Assembly (NCBI RefSeq): GCF_009707485.1
Contig: NZ_CP046121.1
Location: 2,046,001 to 2,110,000 of the forward strand
Reading direction: 5' to 3'
DNA from: Nostocoides sp. HKS02
GTDB taxonomy: Bacteria; Actinomycetota; Actinomycetes; Actinomycetales; Dermatophilaceae
Length of the DNA stretch: 64,000 nt
The position numbers and the translations under genes were made by a program. Positions 29,217 through 38,129 of the stretch are shown here, one piece after another. Numbering within the stretch: position 1 is the stretch's first letter; each line of letters starts with the position of its first letter. Below the pieces are notes generated by a model that was not told the origin of the DNA, did no database searches, and saw only the letters and a program-made list of their open reading frames with translations.

Positions 29217-30199
29217 GGATCACCGTGCCGGGCACTGCGCCCACCGTGCTCGTGCGCGAGCCTGGGCCCCGCATCGCCGAGACGGTCCACGGACTGATCG
29301 ACCAGGGTGCGGTGGTCACCGTCCTGACCGCTGACGCGAGTCCGACGCTCCTCGACCTCGCCGCGCGGCGGCTGGTGGTGATCGACGGCGACGCCGACCC
29401 TGCGGCATACGACCTCGTCCTGCGAGACCCGTTGTCCGCCAACGACGCACGCACGACGACCTCTCCCGGTGGCAGCGTCGTGCTCGTCGGCGGGGGGCCG
29501 GGCGACCTCGGACTGCTCACCGTCGCAGGTCTGGACGCCCTGCGCGGCGCGGACGTCGTCGTGACCGACCGGCTCGTGCCGTTGGGCGCGCTCGACGAGG
29601 CGCCCGAACACGCCGAGGTCGTGCACGTCGGCAAGATCCCGCGTGGCGCCTTCACCTCTCAGGAGGCCATCAACCACCTGATCATCACCCACGCCCGCGC
29701 GGGCAAGCGTGTCGTGCGGTTCAAGGGCGGCGACAGCTTCGTCTTCGGCCGCGGCGGCGAGGAGTGGGCCGCCTGTGTCGAGGCCGGTGTGCCCGTGCAG
29801 GTCATCCCCGGCGTCAGCTCGGCGGTGGCCGTGCCCGCGCTGGCCGGCATCCCGGTCACGCACCGCTCCCTGACGCAGGGGTTCGTCGTGGTGACCGGCC
29901 ACGTCGCGCCGGGCGACCCGCGCGGCACCGTCGACTGGGAGTGGCTGGGCCGATCTGGCCTGACCTTGGTCGTCCTCATGGGCGTCGCCGCCCTCCCCCA
30001 GATCGCCGCGGCCCTCGTACACGGCGGCATGGACCCGAAGACCCCCGCCGCCTGCATCGAGGACGGCGGCATGCCCAGCATGCGCAGCGTCACCGCGACC
30101 GTGACCACCATTGCCGACGCCGCCGACCAGGCCGGCATCCACCCACCAGCCGTCACCGTCATCGGGGACGTCGTCACCGCACTCAAGGAGAGCCCATGA
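29213..30199 (+). CDS. cobA: Uroporphyrinogen-III C-methyltransferase CobA
   Basis: Makes precorrin-2, the branch-point of B12 and siroheme synthesis. The C-terminal 240 residues are a classic SUMT domain: LVGGGPGDLGLLTVAGL, DVVVTDRLV, FKGGDSFVFGRGGEE, VIPGVSSAVAVPALAGIPVTHR and LMGVAALPQIA. The first ~85 residues (MRITVPGTAPTVLV... YDLVLRDPL) look like a shrunken Met8/CysG-N domain without a GxGxxA nucleotide motif, so the second siroheme activity is probably lost. It is coupled to cobC and cobT by 4-bp overlaps. Confidence 0.94.
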   Translation: MRITVPGTAPTVLVREPGPRIAETVHGLIDQGAVVTVLTADASPTLLDLAARRLVVIDGDADPAAYDLVLRDPLSANDARTTTSPGGSVVLVGGGPGDLGLLTVAGLDALRGADVVVTDRLVPLGALDEAPEHAEVVHVGKIPRGAFTSQEAINHLIITHARAGKRVVRFKGGDSFVFGRGGEEWAACVEAGVPVQVIPGVSSAVAVPALAGIPVTHRSLTQGFVVVTGHVAPGDPRGTVDWEWLGRSGLTLVVLMGVAALPQIAAALVHGGMDPKTPAACIEDGGMPSMRSVTATVTTIADAADQAGIHPPAVTVIGDVVTALKESP

Positions 30200-31263
30200 C
30201 CGAGCCCACGACCCTGCAGCCACCGAGCGCCGAGGTCCGGGCGCAAGCGCTCGCCCGATTCGACGCCCTCGCGAAGCCGCTCGGCTCCCTCGGCCGACTC
30301 GAGGAGCTCGGCGCCTGGGTCGCCGCCTGCCAGGGCACCTGCCCGCCTCGCAGGCTCGAGCGGGTGACCGCGATCGTACCGGCCGGCGACCACGGCGTCG
30401 TCGCCTCGGGCGTCGCTGCCTATCCCAAGGAGATCACCGCGGCGATGGTCCGGACGCTGGTCGCCGGTGTCGCCGGGATGAGCGTCCTCGCGGCCCAGCA
30501 CGGTGTGCCCGTCAGGGTCCTCGACATCGCCGTCGACGACGACCTCGAGGGCGTCCCTGCGGAGGTCACCGCGCACAAGATCCGACGCTCCTCCCAGCCC
30601 ATCGACAGCCAGGACGCCATCACGGTCGAGGAGCTCGACGAGGCGCTGACGGCCGGGGCCGCCGTCGTCGCCGAGGAGGTGGCCGCAGGCACGCAGCTGC
30701 TGGTCATGGGCGACCTCGGCATCGGCAACACCTCCCCGGCCGCGGCCCTGATCGCCAGCACCCTCGGCCTCCAGGCCGACCAGGTCACCGGCCGTGGTGC
30801 CGGGCTCGACGACGAGGGCCTGGCCCGCAAGACCGCCGTGATCCAGCAGGCCCTCGACCGCACCGCGCACCTGAGCGACCCGCGGGCACGCTTGGCCGCG
30901 CTGGGCTCGGCGGACCTCGCGTTCGCAGTCGGCGTCATGGTCGCCGCGGCCCGCGCTGGTGTCCCGGTGCTGCTCGACGGCGTGATCTCCGTGGCCGAGG
31001 CCCTGGTCGCCGAGTCCCTCGAGCCGGGTGCGCGTGAGTGGTTCGCGGCAGGCCACCGCTCCCCCGAGCCGGCCCAGGCCGTGGCCCTGGAGTCCCTCGG
31101 CCTCGTCCCGGTCATCGACCTCGGCATGCGTCTCGGTGAGGGCTCCGGAGCCATGACCGCCCTGCCGATCCTGCGCTCGGCCGTCATCGCGCTGCACGAC
31201 ATGGCATTGCTGGCGGACCTGATGGCGCCAGAGTCGGTCTCCGAACCCGCGCCGGCACCGTGA
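30196..31263 (+). CDS. cobT: Nicotinate-nucleotide--dimethylbenzimidazole phosphoribosyltransferase CobT
   Basis: Activates the lower ligand as alpha-ribazole phosphate. The 355-residue product shows LAKPLGSLGRLEELG near residue 25, GDHGVVASGVAAYP, GDLGIGNTSPAAAL, GRGAGLDDEGLARK and the catalytic Glu in RLGEGSGAMTA near residue 315. It is coupled to cobA by an ATGA overlap. No dimethylbenzimidazole-forming bluB gene is present in the window. Confidence 0.96.
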   Translation: MTEPTTLQPPSAEVRAQALARFDALAKPLGSLGRLEELGAWVAACQGTCPPRRLERVTAIVPAGDHGVVASGVAAYPKEITAAMVRTLVAGVAGMSVLAAQHGVPVRVLDIAVDDDLEGVPAEVTAHKIRRSSQPIDSQDAITVEELDEALTAGAAVVAEEVAAGTQLLVMGDLGIGNTSPAAALIASTLGLQADQVTGRGAGLDDEGLARKTAVIQQALDRTAHLSDPRARLAALGSADLAFAVGVMVAAARAGVPVLLDGVISVAEALVAESLEPGAREWFAAGHRSPEPAQAVALESLGLVPVIDLGMRLGEGSGAMTALPILRSAVIALHDMALLADLMAPESVSEPAPAP

Positions 31264-31270
31264 CCGTCGC

Positions 31271-32049
31271 ATGAGGGCCGCATTCGCCGGGCTCCGGCTG
31301 GCCGTGGGCACCCTGACCATGGTCCCGGTCGGCACCATCGAGCCGCCGACGCGTCGCTCGGCGGCCTGGGCCATGAGCCTCGCGCCGCTCGCCGTCCTCC
31401 CGCTGGCCGCGGTCGCCGGAGCCGTCGGCTGGCTGGGGGACCAAGCCCGGCTGCCCGGCCTCGTGGTCGCCACCTTGGTCCTGATGTCCCTGGCCTTGGG
31501 ATCGCGAGCCATGCACCTCGACGGACTGGCCGACACGGTCGACGGGATCGGCGCCGGCTGGAGCCGAGAGCGCGCCCTCGAGGTCATGAAGAGCGGGGAC
31601 GTCGGCCCGATGGGGGTGGCTGCCGTCGCCCTCACCCTGGTCGTCCAGGCCGGGGGCGCCGCGGCGGTCCTCGGTCGGCCCTGGGGCTGGCTGCTCGTGG
31701 CCGTGGCCGTCGCCGTGTCCCGGGCCGCCTGCGCCCTGACCTGTGTGCGCAGCATCCCGGCCGCGCGCCCCGACGGCCTGGGCGCCGCCGTGGCCGGCAC
31801 GGTGCCCGTGCCCGCTCTGGCGGTCATCCTCGTGGTGAGCGCGGCGGCGCTGGGCCTGGTCAGCCAAGCCGCCCAGGCCGGGTCCGGACTCGGCGCGGTC
31901 GCAGTTCTCACCATGACCATCGTCGTGGGACTGCTGGTGCGCATCGCCACCCGCGTGTTCGGGGGGTGAGCGGTGACGTGATGGGGGCTGCAATCGAGCT
32001 CTCGCTCGCCGCGGTGCTCGTCACCCTGTCGTCCGGGCTGGCCCGATGA
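31271..32049 (+). CDS. cobS: Adenosylcobinamide-GDP ribazoletransferase CobS, frameshifted near the end
   Basis: Membrane enzyme joining adenosylcobinamide-GDP and alpha-ribazole. The N-terminal MVPVGTIEPP, the metal-binding HLDGLADTVDGIGAGWSR and KSGDVGPMGV are intact, with about six hydrophobic segments. As printed, the frame stops at TGA 31967-31969. Adding one G to the G6 run at 31961-31966 restores the family's C-terminal GGVSGDVMGAAIE and a stop at 32047-32049 that overlaps the cobU start as ATGA. I take the short form to be a homopolymer error; the corrected length is 259 residues. Confidence 0.88.
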
Positions 32050-32576
32050 AGACCCTCGTCACCGGTGGCGTCCGCTCGGGCAAGTCCACCGCCGCCGAGC
32101 GTCTGCTCGCCGACGCTGGTCAGGTCACCTATATCGCCACCGGGCCCCGCAGCGACGATCCCGACTGGGCCGAACGCATTGCCGCACACCGCAGCCGGCG
32201 CCCGTCCCACTGGAGCACCGTGGAGACATCCGACCTCCCGGGAGCCCTCGCGCGCCTCGAAGGCCCGGGGCTGGTCGACTGCCTCGGCACCTGGCTGACC
32301 GCAACCCTCGACGACCTCGAGGTCTGGGAGGCGCCGCAACCACACTGGGAGCCCACGCTCGCGCAGCGGCTGCAGGACGTGGTGGAGGCCTGGGCCGAGT
32401 GCCCGCACGAGCTCGTCGCCGTCACCAACGAGGTCGGGTGGGGCGTCGTCCCTGAGCACCGCTCGGGTCGGATCTTCGCGGACTGGCTCGGTCGACTCAA
32501 CCAACAGGTCGCGGCATCCTCAGACCGTGTCCTGCTCGTCGTGGCCGGGCAGGTGCTCGCGGTGAAGCAGCCGTGA
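32046..32576 (+). CDS. cobU: Adenosylcobinamide kinase/guanylyltransferase CobU (CobP)
   Basis: Bifunctional enzyme that phosphorylates adenosylcobinamide and adds GMP. The 176-residue product has the P-loop GGVRSGKSTAAERLL at the N-terminus, VTYIATGP, the guanylylation His in RIAAHRSRRP, LVDCLGTWLT and VTNEVGWGVVPEHRSGR. Its ATG overlaps the restored cobS stop and its TGA overlaps the cobD GTG. Confidence 0.95.
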   Translation: MKTLVTGGVRSGKSTAAERLLADAGQVTYIATGPRSDDPDWAERIAAHRSRRPSHWSTVETSDLPGALARLEGPGLVDCLGTWLTATLDDLEVWEAPQPHWEPTLAQRLQDVVEAWAECPHELVAVTNEVGWGVVPEHRSGRIFADWLGRLNQQVAASSDRVLLVVAGQVLAVKQP

Positions 32577-33541
32577 GGCGCCGCACACCAGATCCGGTCG
32601 CGCTCGGGCTGCTCCTCGGGTATGCCGCGGACCAGCTCCTCGGGGACCCCGGCCGACACCACCCTGTGGCTGGGTTCGGGACGCTCGCGACGCGGCTCGA
32701 AGGCCGCACCTGGGCGCCCCGCCGCAGCGCCGGGGTGGCCCACGAGGCCGTTCTGGTCGGGTCCACCGTCGCGGTCGCCCTCGGTCTGGGCCGCCTCCCC
32801 CGGCCCGTCCAGCCCGTCCTCGTCGCGGCAGCCACGTGGGCGGTCCTCGGCGGCCGCAGCCTCGACCGCGAGGCGCGGGCCGTCGGCACGCTGCTGGCCG
32901 ACGGCGACCTCGAGGGGGCCCGCCAGCGCGTCCGCAACCTCGTCGGACGCGACCCCTGGTCCCTCGATGCCGACGGCGTCGCGCGCGCCACGGTCGAGTC
33001 GGTCGCCGAGAACTGTGCCGACGCGGTCGTGGCGCCGCTCCTGTGGGGCGCGGTGGCCGGGCTACCCGGACTGCTCGGCTACCGCGCGGTCAACACTCTC
33101 GACGCCATGGTCGGTCACCGCACGGCGCGGTACCACGAGTTCGGTTGGGCCGCAGCGCGACTCGATGACGCAGCCAACTGGTTGCCCGCCCGCGCAACGG
33201 TGGGAATCACCGCGCTCGTGGCGGCGGCCCGGGAACGGTCGTGGACGGCTGCCGACCGCGTCGTGGCCACCGTGCGCCGCGACGCGGGCCAGCACCCGAG
33301 CCCCAACGCGGGCCCCGTCGAGGCCGCCTGGGCGGCTGCGCTCGGGGTGCGGCTCGGTGGGAGCAACGTCTATGACGGCAGCGCCGAGGACCGCGGCATC
33401 CTCGGCAGCGGGCCCCACGTCACGGCCCGCGACATCGTCCCGGCCTCGGCCCTGCTCCGTCAGGTCGGACTCGCCTCCGCCCTCACAGCGGTCGGGCTCA
33501 GGCTGGCGCTGCGGGACCGACGTCGACGCCAGCGTCACTGA
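32573..33541 (+). CDS. cobD: Adenosylcobinamide-phosphate synthase CobD (CbiB)
   Basis: Membrane protein that attaches aminopropanol (phosphate) to adenosylcobyric acid. The 322-residue product shows DQLLGDPGRHHPVAGFG, ATVESVAENCADAVVAPLLW near residue 140, YRAVNTLDAMVGH, LDDAANWLPARAT and SPNAGPVEAAWAAALGVRLGG. It starts with a GTG overlapping cobU. Its last 44 bp overlap the 3' end of the opposite-strand cobK, so the two mRNAs are complementary there. Confidence 0.95.
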   Translation: MRRRTPDPVALGLLLGYAADQLLGDPGRHHPVAGFGTLATRLEGRTWAPRRSAGVAHEAVLVGSTVAVALGLGRLPRPVQPVLVAAATWAVLGGRSLDREARAVGTLLADGDLEGARQRVRNLVGRDPWSLDADGVARATVESVAENCADAVVAPLLWGAVAGLPGLLGYRAVNTLDAMVGHRTARYHEFGWAAARLDDAANWLPARATVGITALVAAARERSWTAADRVVATVRRDAGQHPSPNAGPVEAAWAAALGVRLGGSNVYDGSAEDRGILGSGPHVTARDIVPASALLRQVGLASALTAVGLRLALRDRRRRQRH

Positions 33542-34283
33542 GGGCCGACAGCACCGCTGCCACGGAGTCCACCTCCGCCACCCCCGTGACGGGCGCCGGT
33601 CGCCCGATGACGACGACCGGCATCCCGAGGGCTCGGGCCGCGTCGAGCTTCGCGGCGGTGTAGGAGCCCCCGGAGTCCTTGGTGAGTAGGACGTCGATGC
33701 GGTGCTCGCGCAGCAGCGCCAGCTCGCCCTCCACGGCATACGGACCGCGGTCGAGGACCACCGTCCAGCGCGCAGGGGGCGGCTCGTCGAGGCGCTCGAC
33801 CACCCGCACGAGGACCTCACGACCGCTCCACGCCGCGTAGTGCCCGAGGGTCTGGCGGCCCGTCGTGAGGAAGGGTCGTTCCCCCAGCGACTCAGCCGCG
33901 GTCCGGGCCTCGTCGTGGTCGCCGACCCAGGTCCACGACGCGGCGTCGGGGTGGTCGCCCCACCCGGGGCGAGCCAGGCGCACCAACGGAGTTCGCGTCA
34001 GGGCGCAGGCACGGGCGGCGTTGGCCGACATCGTCGCAGCGAAGGGGTGCGTGGCGTCGACGACAGCGGCCACGCCACGCTCGCGGATGAATGCCGCCAA
34101 CCCCTCCGCGCCACCGAAGCCACCGATCCGCACCTCGCCCACCGGCAGCCGCGGCCGCTGCACGCGCCCGGCGAGCGAGGAGAGGAACGCGGCCTCGCGG
34201 GACTGGAGCTCGTGGGCGAGAGCCCTGGCCTCGGCGGTGCCGCCGAGGACGAGGACGGGTCCTGCCGCTGCCCGGTCAGTCAC
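33498..34283 (-). CDS. cobK: Precorrin-6A reductase CobK
   Basis: NADPH-dependent reduction of precorrin-6A to 6B. The 261-residue product has LVLGGTAEARALAHEL at the N-terminus, VVDATHPFAATMSANAA near residue 75, FLTTGRQTL, and LLTKDSGGSYTAAKLDAAR near residue 205. The GTG at 34283 overlaps the stop of the upstream CitE-like gene, so this cob gene is expressed from the malyl-CoA-lyase operon, not from the main cob operons. It completes the aerobic corrin-ring enzymes in the window. Confidence 0.95.
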   Translation of the reverse strand: MTDRAAAGPVLVLGGTAEARALAHELQSREAAFLSSLAGRVQRPRLPVGEVRIGGFGGAEGLAAFIRERGVAAVVDATHPFAATMSANAARACALTRTPLVRLARPGWGDHPDAASWTWVGDHDEARTAAESLGERPFLTTGRQTLGHYAAWSGREVLVRVVERLDEPPPARWTVVLDRGPYAVEGELALLREHRIDVLLTKDSGGSYTAAKLDAARALGMPVVVIGRPAPVTGVAEVDSVAAVLSALSDAGVDVGPAAPA

Positions 34284-35167
34284 TCCGAGGCGTCGGTCGC
34301 GAGGGCCGTGATCGCCTCGTGGACGGCCAGGACGCGCTCGGCCGTCTCCACGTGGAGGTTCTCGATCATGCGGCCGTTGTGCGTGACCACTCCGGCGCCG
34401 CCGCCCGCCTCCCAGGCGGCGAGCACGGCGCGAGCGTCATCAACGGCGGCCGCACTCGGCGCGAACGTCGTGTTGCACGCCTCGACCTGGCCCGGGTGAA
34501 TCAGCGTCTTGCCGTCGAAGCCCAGCTGACGGCCCTGCCGACACTCCGCCTCGAAGCCCTCGGCGTCCTTCACGTCATTGAACACGCCGTCCAGGATCAC
34601 GGTGCCGGTGGCCCGGGCGGCGAGCAGGCACAGCGACAGACCGGTCAACAACGGCTGTCGGCCCGGGACGTGCTCGGCGTGGAGCTCCTTGGCGAGGTCG
34701 TTGGTGCCCATGACGAGCACGGTCAGCCGCTCGGACGCGCTCGCGATCTCCTCGCAGTGGAGCATCGCCGCAGGCGTCTCCACCATGGCCCACAGGGCCG
34801 TGTGCTCCGGCGCGCCCGCCGACTCCATCGCCGCGACGAGCTGGCGCACCTCTGCGGCGGATCCGACCTTCGGCACCACGATCGCGTCAGGACCGGCGGC
34901 ACTCACGGCCCGGAGGTCCTCGTCGTGCCACTGAGTGCCGATAGCGTTGATGCGGATCGTCAGCTCGCGCGGCCCGTACTCACCGGATCGGGCTGCGGCG
35001 CAAGCCTTTTCGCGGGCACTTGCCTTGGCGTCCGGGGCGACGGCGTCCTCGAGGTCGAGGATCAGCGCGTCCACGGCGAGGGTCTTGGCCTTCTCGAGTG
35101 CGCGTTCGTTGGAGCTCGGCAGGTAGAGCACGGAACGGCGCGGCCGGTATGCCGCCTGGCCGGTCAT
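34280..35167 (-). CDS. HpcH/HpaI aldolase/citrate lyase family (CitE-like) protein
   Basis: A 295-residue TIM-barrel lyase or thioesterase acting on CoA esters. RPRRSVLYLPSSNERALEKA starts the family fold. Further motifs are ILDLEDAVAPDAKASARE, IRINAIGT, VVPKVGSAAEV, the Glu in WAMVETPAAML, and GFDGKTLIHPGQVEACN. Members split L-malyl-CoA, (S)-citramalyl-CoA or hydrolyse malyl-CoA; I cannot tell which. Its ATG overlaps the upstream lyase gene by one base and its stop overlaps the cobK GTG. Confidence 0.85.
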   Translation of the reverse strand: MTGQAAYRPRRSVLYLPSSNERALEKAKTLAVDALILDLEDAVAPDAKASAREKACAAARSGEYGPRELTIRINAIGTQWHDEDLRAVSAAGPDAIVVPKVGSAAEVRQLVAAMESAGAPEHTALWAMVETPAAMLHCEEIASASERLTVLVMGTNDLAKELHAEHVPGRQPLLTGLSLCLLAARATGTVILDGVFNDVKDAEGFEAECRQGRQLGFDGKTLIHPGQVEACNTTFAPSAAAVDDARAVLAAWEAGGGAGVVTHNGRMIENLHVETAERVLAVHEAITALATDASE

Positions 35168-36249
35168 CAGGAGGCCGCACCGTCGACGGGGGCCGCCGGC
35201 GCGGCATACAGCTCGGCGAGCGCGGGGTCGCTGGCGGCCAAGCGCTCGGCGAGCTCGACGATGACCAGGCACTGCTTGAGGCTGGCGTCGTCCTCCATCT
35301 TGCCGTCGAGCATCACGGCGCCGGTGCCGTCACCCATCGCCTCGACGACCCGGCGCGCGTGGGCGACGTCCTCTGCCGACGGGCTGAACACCCGCTTGGC
35401 GATCTCGATCTGCACCGGGTGGAGCGACCACGTCCCCACGCACCCGAGGAGGAAGGCGTTGCGGAACTGGTCCTCGCAGGCGACGACGTCCTTGATGTCA
35501 CCGAACGGGCCGTAGTACGGCAGGATCCCGTGCATCGCGCAGGCATCGACCATCCGCGAGATGGTGTAGTGCCACAGATCCTGTTGGTAGGTCTGGCGAT
35601 CGGCGTTGATGTCGCCGTCGATCGGGTCCTGGCGCACGAGGTACCCGGGGTGGCCGCCACCGACGCGAGTGGTCTTCATCCGGCGGTCGGCCGCGAGGTC
35701 GGCGGGCCCGAGCGACATGCCCTGCATGCGCGGACTCGCACCGGCGATCTCCTCGACGTTCGCGACACCGCGCGCCGTCTCGAGGATGGCGTGGACGAGG
35801 ATCGGGCGCTGGAGGCCGGCCCGCGCCTCGAGCTGGGCGAGCAGCCGGTCGACGTAGTGGATGTCCTCCGGGCCCTGGACCTTGGGGACCATGACGACGT
35901 CGAGCTTGTCGCCGACCTCGCTGACGAGCGTCGTGAGGTCGTCGAGCACCCAGGGGCTGTCGAGGGCGTTGACGCGCGTCCACAGCTGCGTCGTCTCGCC
36001 GAAGTCGGTGGCGCGGGCGATCTGCACGAGCCCGGCGCGGGCTGCCTCCTTGCGGTCGGCTTTGACGGCATCCTCGAGGTTGCCGAGCAGGACGTCGACG
36101 GTGCCCACCATGGCCGGGATCTTGGCCGCCATCTTCTCGTTGCTGGGGTCGAAGAAGTGGATGACCCGAGACGGTCTGGCGGGGACCTCGCGCAGGGGCG
36201 CGGGGGCGCCGACGGCGAGCGGGGCGAAGAAGTCCTTGGGGCTGCGCAC
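35167..36249 (-). CDS. Malyl-CoA/beta-methylmalyl-CoA lyase-like protein
   Basis: A 360-residue member of the citrate-lyase-beta superfamily that resembles Mcl-type lyases more than Cit[85 protein letters not shown] and a long insert with [19 protein letters not shown]. Such enzymes cleave beta-methylmalyl-CoA to propionyl-CoA and glyoxylate in the ethylmalonyl-CoA pathway; assignment to that pathway is inference. The GTG at 36249 sits 6 nt behind TAGTTT, so the operon's transcript is probably leaderless. Confidence 0.85.
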   Translation of the reverse strand: MRSPKDFFAPLAVGAPAPLREVPARPSRVIHFFDPSNEKMAAKIPAMVGTVDVLLGNLEDAVKADRKEAARAGLVQIARATDFGETTQLWTRVNALDSPWVLDDLTTLVSEVGDKLDVVMVPKVQGPEDIHYVDRLLAQLEARAGLQRPILVHAILETARGVANVEEIAGASPRMQGMSLGPADLAADRRMKTTRVGGGHPGYLVRQDPIDGDINADRQTYQQDLWHYTISRMVDACAMHGILPYYGPFGDIKDVVACEDQFRNAFLLGCVGTWSLHPVQIEIAKRVFSPSAEDVAHARRVVEAMGDGTGAVMLDGKMEDDASLKQCLVIVELAERLAASDPALAELYAAPAAPVDGAAS

Positions 36250-36255
36250 GTCGCG

Positions 36256-36261
36256 AAACTA
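36256..36261 (-). promoter_or_regulatory. -10 box TAGTTT for the lyase-lyase-cobK operon
   Basis: On the minus strand TAGTTT ends 6 nt before the GTG at 36249. It would drive both lyase genes and cobK. The divergent gene starts at 36302, so only about 50 bp separate the two coding regions. Confidence 0.45.
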
Positions 36262-36301
36262 GCAGCGACACCACGACATCGGTTATGACACAGTTCACGG
36301 T

Positions 36302-36833
36302 GTGACCGATCCCGCGCCCGTGAACGTCACGGCGCTCTTCGCCGAGGCCGCGTCGAAGTCCGGCCTGCTGTGGGTGGACGTCCCCGGCGACCGCGCGTGG
36401 CCGTTCTGGCACGCCTGGAGCGGCGAGGTCGTGTATGCCGTGTCCGGACCGGGCGAGCAGACCTTGCCGTGGATCCCGGAGCGCGTCCGCCTGATCGCCC
36501 GCAGCAAGGACACCGGCGGCCGACTGTTGACCGTCGAGGCAAGCAGTCGCGAGATCACGCCCACGGACGAGGAGTGGCAGGCGGCGACCGACGCCCTCAA
36601 GGCGGAGCGTCTCAACGCGACCGACGACCTCGTCAGCCGGTGGGCGCAGGTCTGCACCGTGCGCGCCTTTCGACCCTTCGGCGCGCCCGTGGAGGCCCCC
36701 CGGCTCGTACGCCACCACCTCCGGCGCGGCGCCCGTTCCGCCGAGCGAGGCGACCACCACGGGCTGGCGTCCGTGGCACTGGCGAGGACGACCCCGCCGC
36801 AGGCGCGGCAACCGCCTCCCTGACGAGCGCTGA
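36302..36833 (+). CDS. Conserved hypothetical protein, probably frameshifted near the end
   Basis: I do not recognise the family. The first ~130 residues are soluble and Trp-rich (GDRAWPFWHAWSGEVVYAV, GEQTLPWIPERVRLIARSKDTGGRLL), suggesting a compact beta-rich domain; a flavin-reductase-like barrel is one guess. As printed it ends at 36823 with an odd Arg/His/Gln tail. Dropping one C from the C6 run at 36696-36701 gives a better ending, Ser/Thr/Pro-rich then TGWRPWHWRGRPRRRRGN, with a stop at 36831-36833. The GTG at 36302 has neither a clear -10 nor a ribosome binding site. Confidence 0.65.
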
Positions 36834-36842
36834 CCTGCCGGA

Positions 36843-36848
36843 TAGCCT
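36843..36848 (+). promoter_or_regulatory. -10 box TAGCCT for leaderless MgtE-N/CBS gene
   Basis: TAGCCT ends 6 nt before the GTG at 36855, with no ribosome binding site between them. It starts 10 bp after the corrected stop of the previous gene. Confidence 0.5.
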
Positions 36849-36854
36849 TGCGGG

Positions 36855-38129
36855 GTGAGCACTCCGTCGCGCGTCTTCGTCGGCCGCCTGACCAACCTGA
36901 GCGTCTTCGACCCGCTCGGTGACCAGGTCGGTCGGGTTCGCGACGTCGTCGTGACGTTTGGCGCCTCACGACGCCGGCCCCGGGTCATCGGACTCGTGGT
37001 CGAGGTGCCCGGCCGGCGGCGCGTGTTCGTGCCCATGACCCGCGTGACCTCGGTGGACGGCGGCCAGGTCATCACCACCGGGCTGGTCAACATGCGCCGG
37101 TTCGAGCAGCGCACCAACGAGGAGCTCGTCATGGCCGAGCTGCTCGAGCGCACCGTGACCGTGGGCGACCCGGAGGGCGACTACGACGCCGTCGTCGAGG
37201 ACATCGCCATCGAGCGGGAGCGCAACCGCGACTGGGCCGTCTCGAAGGTGTTCGTCCGCCAGGGCACGGGGCGCAGTTCGCTCGGGCCGTTCCGACGCCG
37301 TCGCGGCGCCACCCTGCTCGTGCCCGTCGAGGACGTGACCGGCCTGCACCAGTCCGGTTCCGGCCAGTCCGCGGCGAGGCTGCTCGAGACCTACGACGAC
37401 CTGAAGTCGGCCGACCTCGCCGACGTCATCCACGACCTGTCCCCCAAGCGGCGCGCCGAGGTCGCCGAGGCGATGGCCGACGAACGGCTGGCCGACGTCC
37501 TCGAGGAGCTGCCCGAGGACGACCAGGTCGAGATCCTCGAGACCCTGCCCGTGGGGCGCGCGGCCGACGTCCTCGAGGCGATGGAGCCCGACGACGCCAC
37601 GGACCTGCTGCACAACCTCACGGAGGAGAAGCAGGAGGAGCTGCTCCAGCTCATGGAGCCCGACGAGGCAGCCGACCTGCGCCGCCTGCTGACCTACGAC
37701 GAGGAGTCCGCCGGCGGCATGATGACCACCGAGCCGGTGATCCTCGGCCCCGAGGCCTCGATCGCCGAGGCCCTGGCCGTCGTCCGCCGCGCCGAGATCT
37801 CGCCGGCCCTCGCGTCGACGGTCTACGTCTGCCGTGCGCCCCACGAGACGCCCACGGGCAAGTACCTCGGCATCGTGCACATCCAGCGGTTGCTGCGCGA
37901 GCCGCCCCACGGCGCCATCGGCAGCATCCTCGACAAGGAGATCGAGCCGCTCGGTCCGCAGGCCCCCCTGGGCCAGGTCACCCGCATCCTGGCGACCTAC
38001 AACCTGGTCGGCGTGCCCGTGGTCGACGACGACGGCCGCCTGATCGGCGCGGTCACGGTCGACGACGTGCTCGACCACATCCTTCCCGACGACTGGCGCG
38101 AGGAGCGACGCGAGGTGACCCATGGCTGA
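36855..38129 (+). CDS. PRC-barrel / MgtE-N / CBS domain protein without channel domain
   Basis: A 424-residue cytosolic protein. Residues 1-160 look like two PRC-barrel-like segments (FVGRLTNLSVFDPLGDQVG; then VEDVTGLH). Residues 180-285 are an MgtE N-terminal helical domain with repeated acidic loops (LADVIHDLSPKRRAEVAEAM, VLEELPEDDQVEILETL, EPDEAADLRRLL). A CBS pair follows (SAGGMMTTEPVILGPEASI; VGVPVVDDDGRLIGAVTVDDVLDHI). The membrane channel domain of true MgtE Mg2+ channels is absent. It is syntenic with a similar gene near mrp in mycobacteria. Its end overlaps the DUF1003 gene by 8 bp, suggesting joint function at the membrane. Confidence 0.85.
   Translation: MSTPSRVFVGRLTNLSVFDPLGDQVGRVRDVVVTFGASRRRPRVIGLVVEVPGRRRVFVPMTRVTSVDGGQVITTGLVNMRRFEQRTNEELVMAELLERTVTVGDPEGDYDAVVEDIAIERERNRDWAVSKVFVRQGTGRSSLGPFRRRRGATLLVPVEDVTGLHQSGSGQSAARLLETYDDLKSADLADVIHDLSPKRRAEVAEAMADERLADVLEELPEDDQVEILETLPVGRAADVLEAMEPDDATDLLHNLTEEKQEELLQLMEPDEAADLRRLLTYDEESAGGMMTTEPVILGPEASIAEALAVVRRAEISPALASTVYVCRAPHETPTGKYLGIVHIQRLLREPPHGAIGSILDKEIEPLGPQAPLGQVTRILATYNLVGVPVVDDDGRLIGAVTVDDVLDHILPDDWREERREVTHG

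Noticed and set aside
31961..31969. A true shortened CobS ending at 31969
   Set aside because: The next 80 bp, read one base over, encode the conserved CobS C-terminus and end in a stop that overlaps cobU, as elsewhere in the operon.
34280..36249. Citrate lyase complex (CitDEF)
   Set aside because: No citD, citF or ligase genes are present; both proteins fit stand-alone CitE-like or malyl-CoA lyase families.
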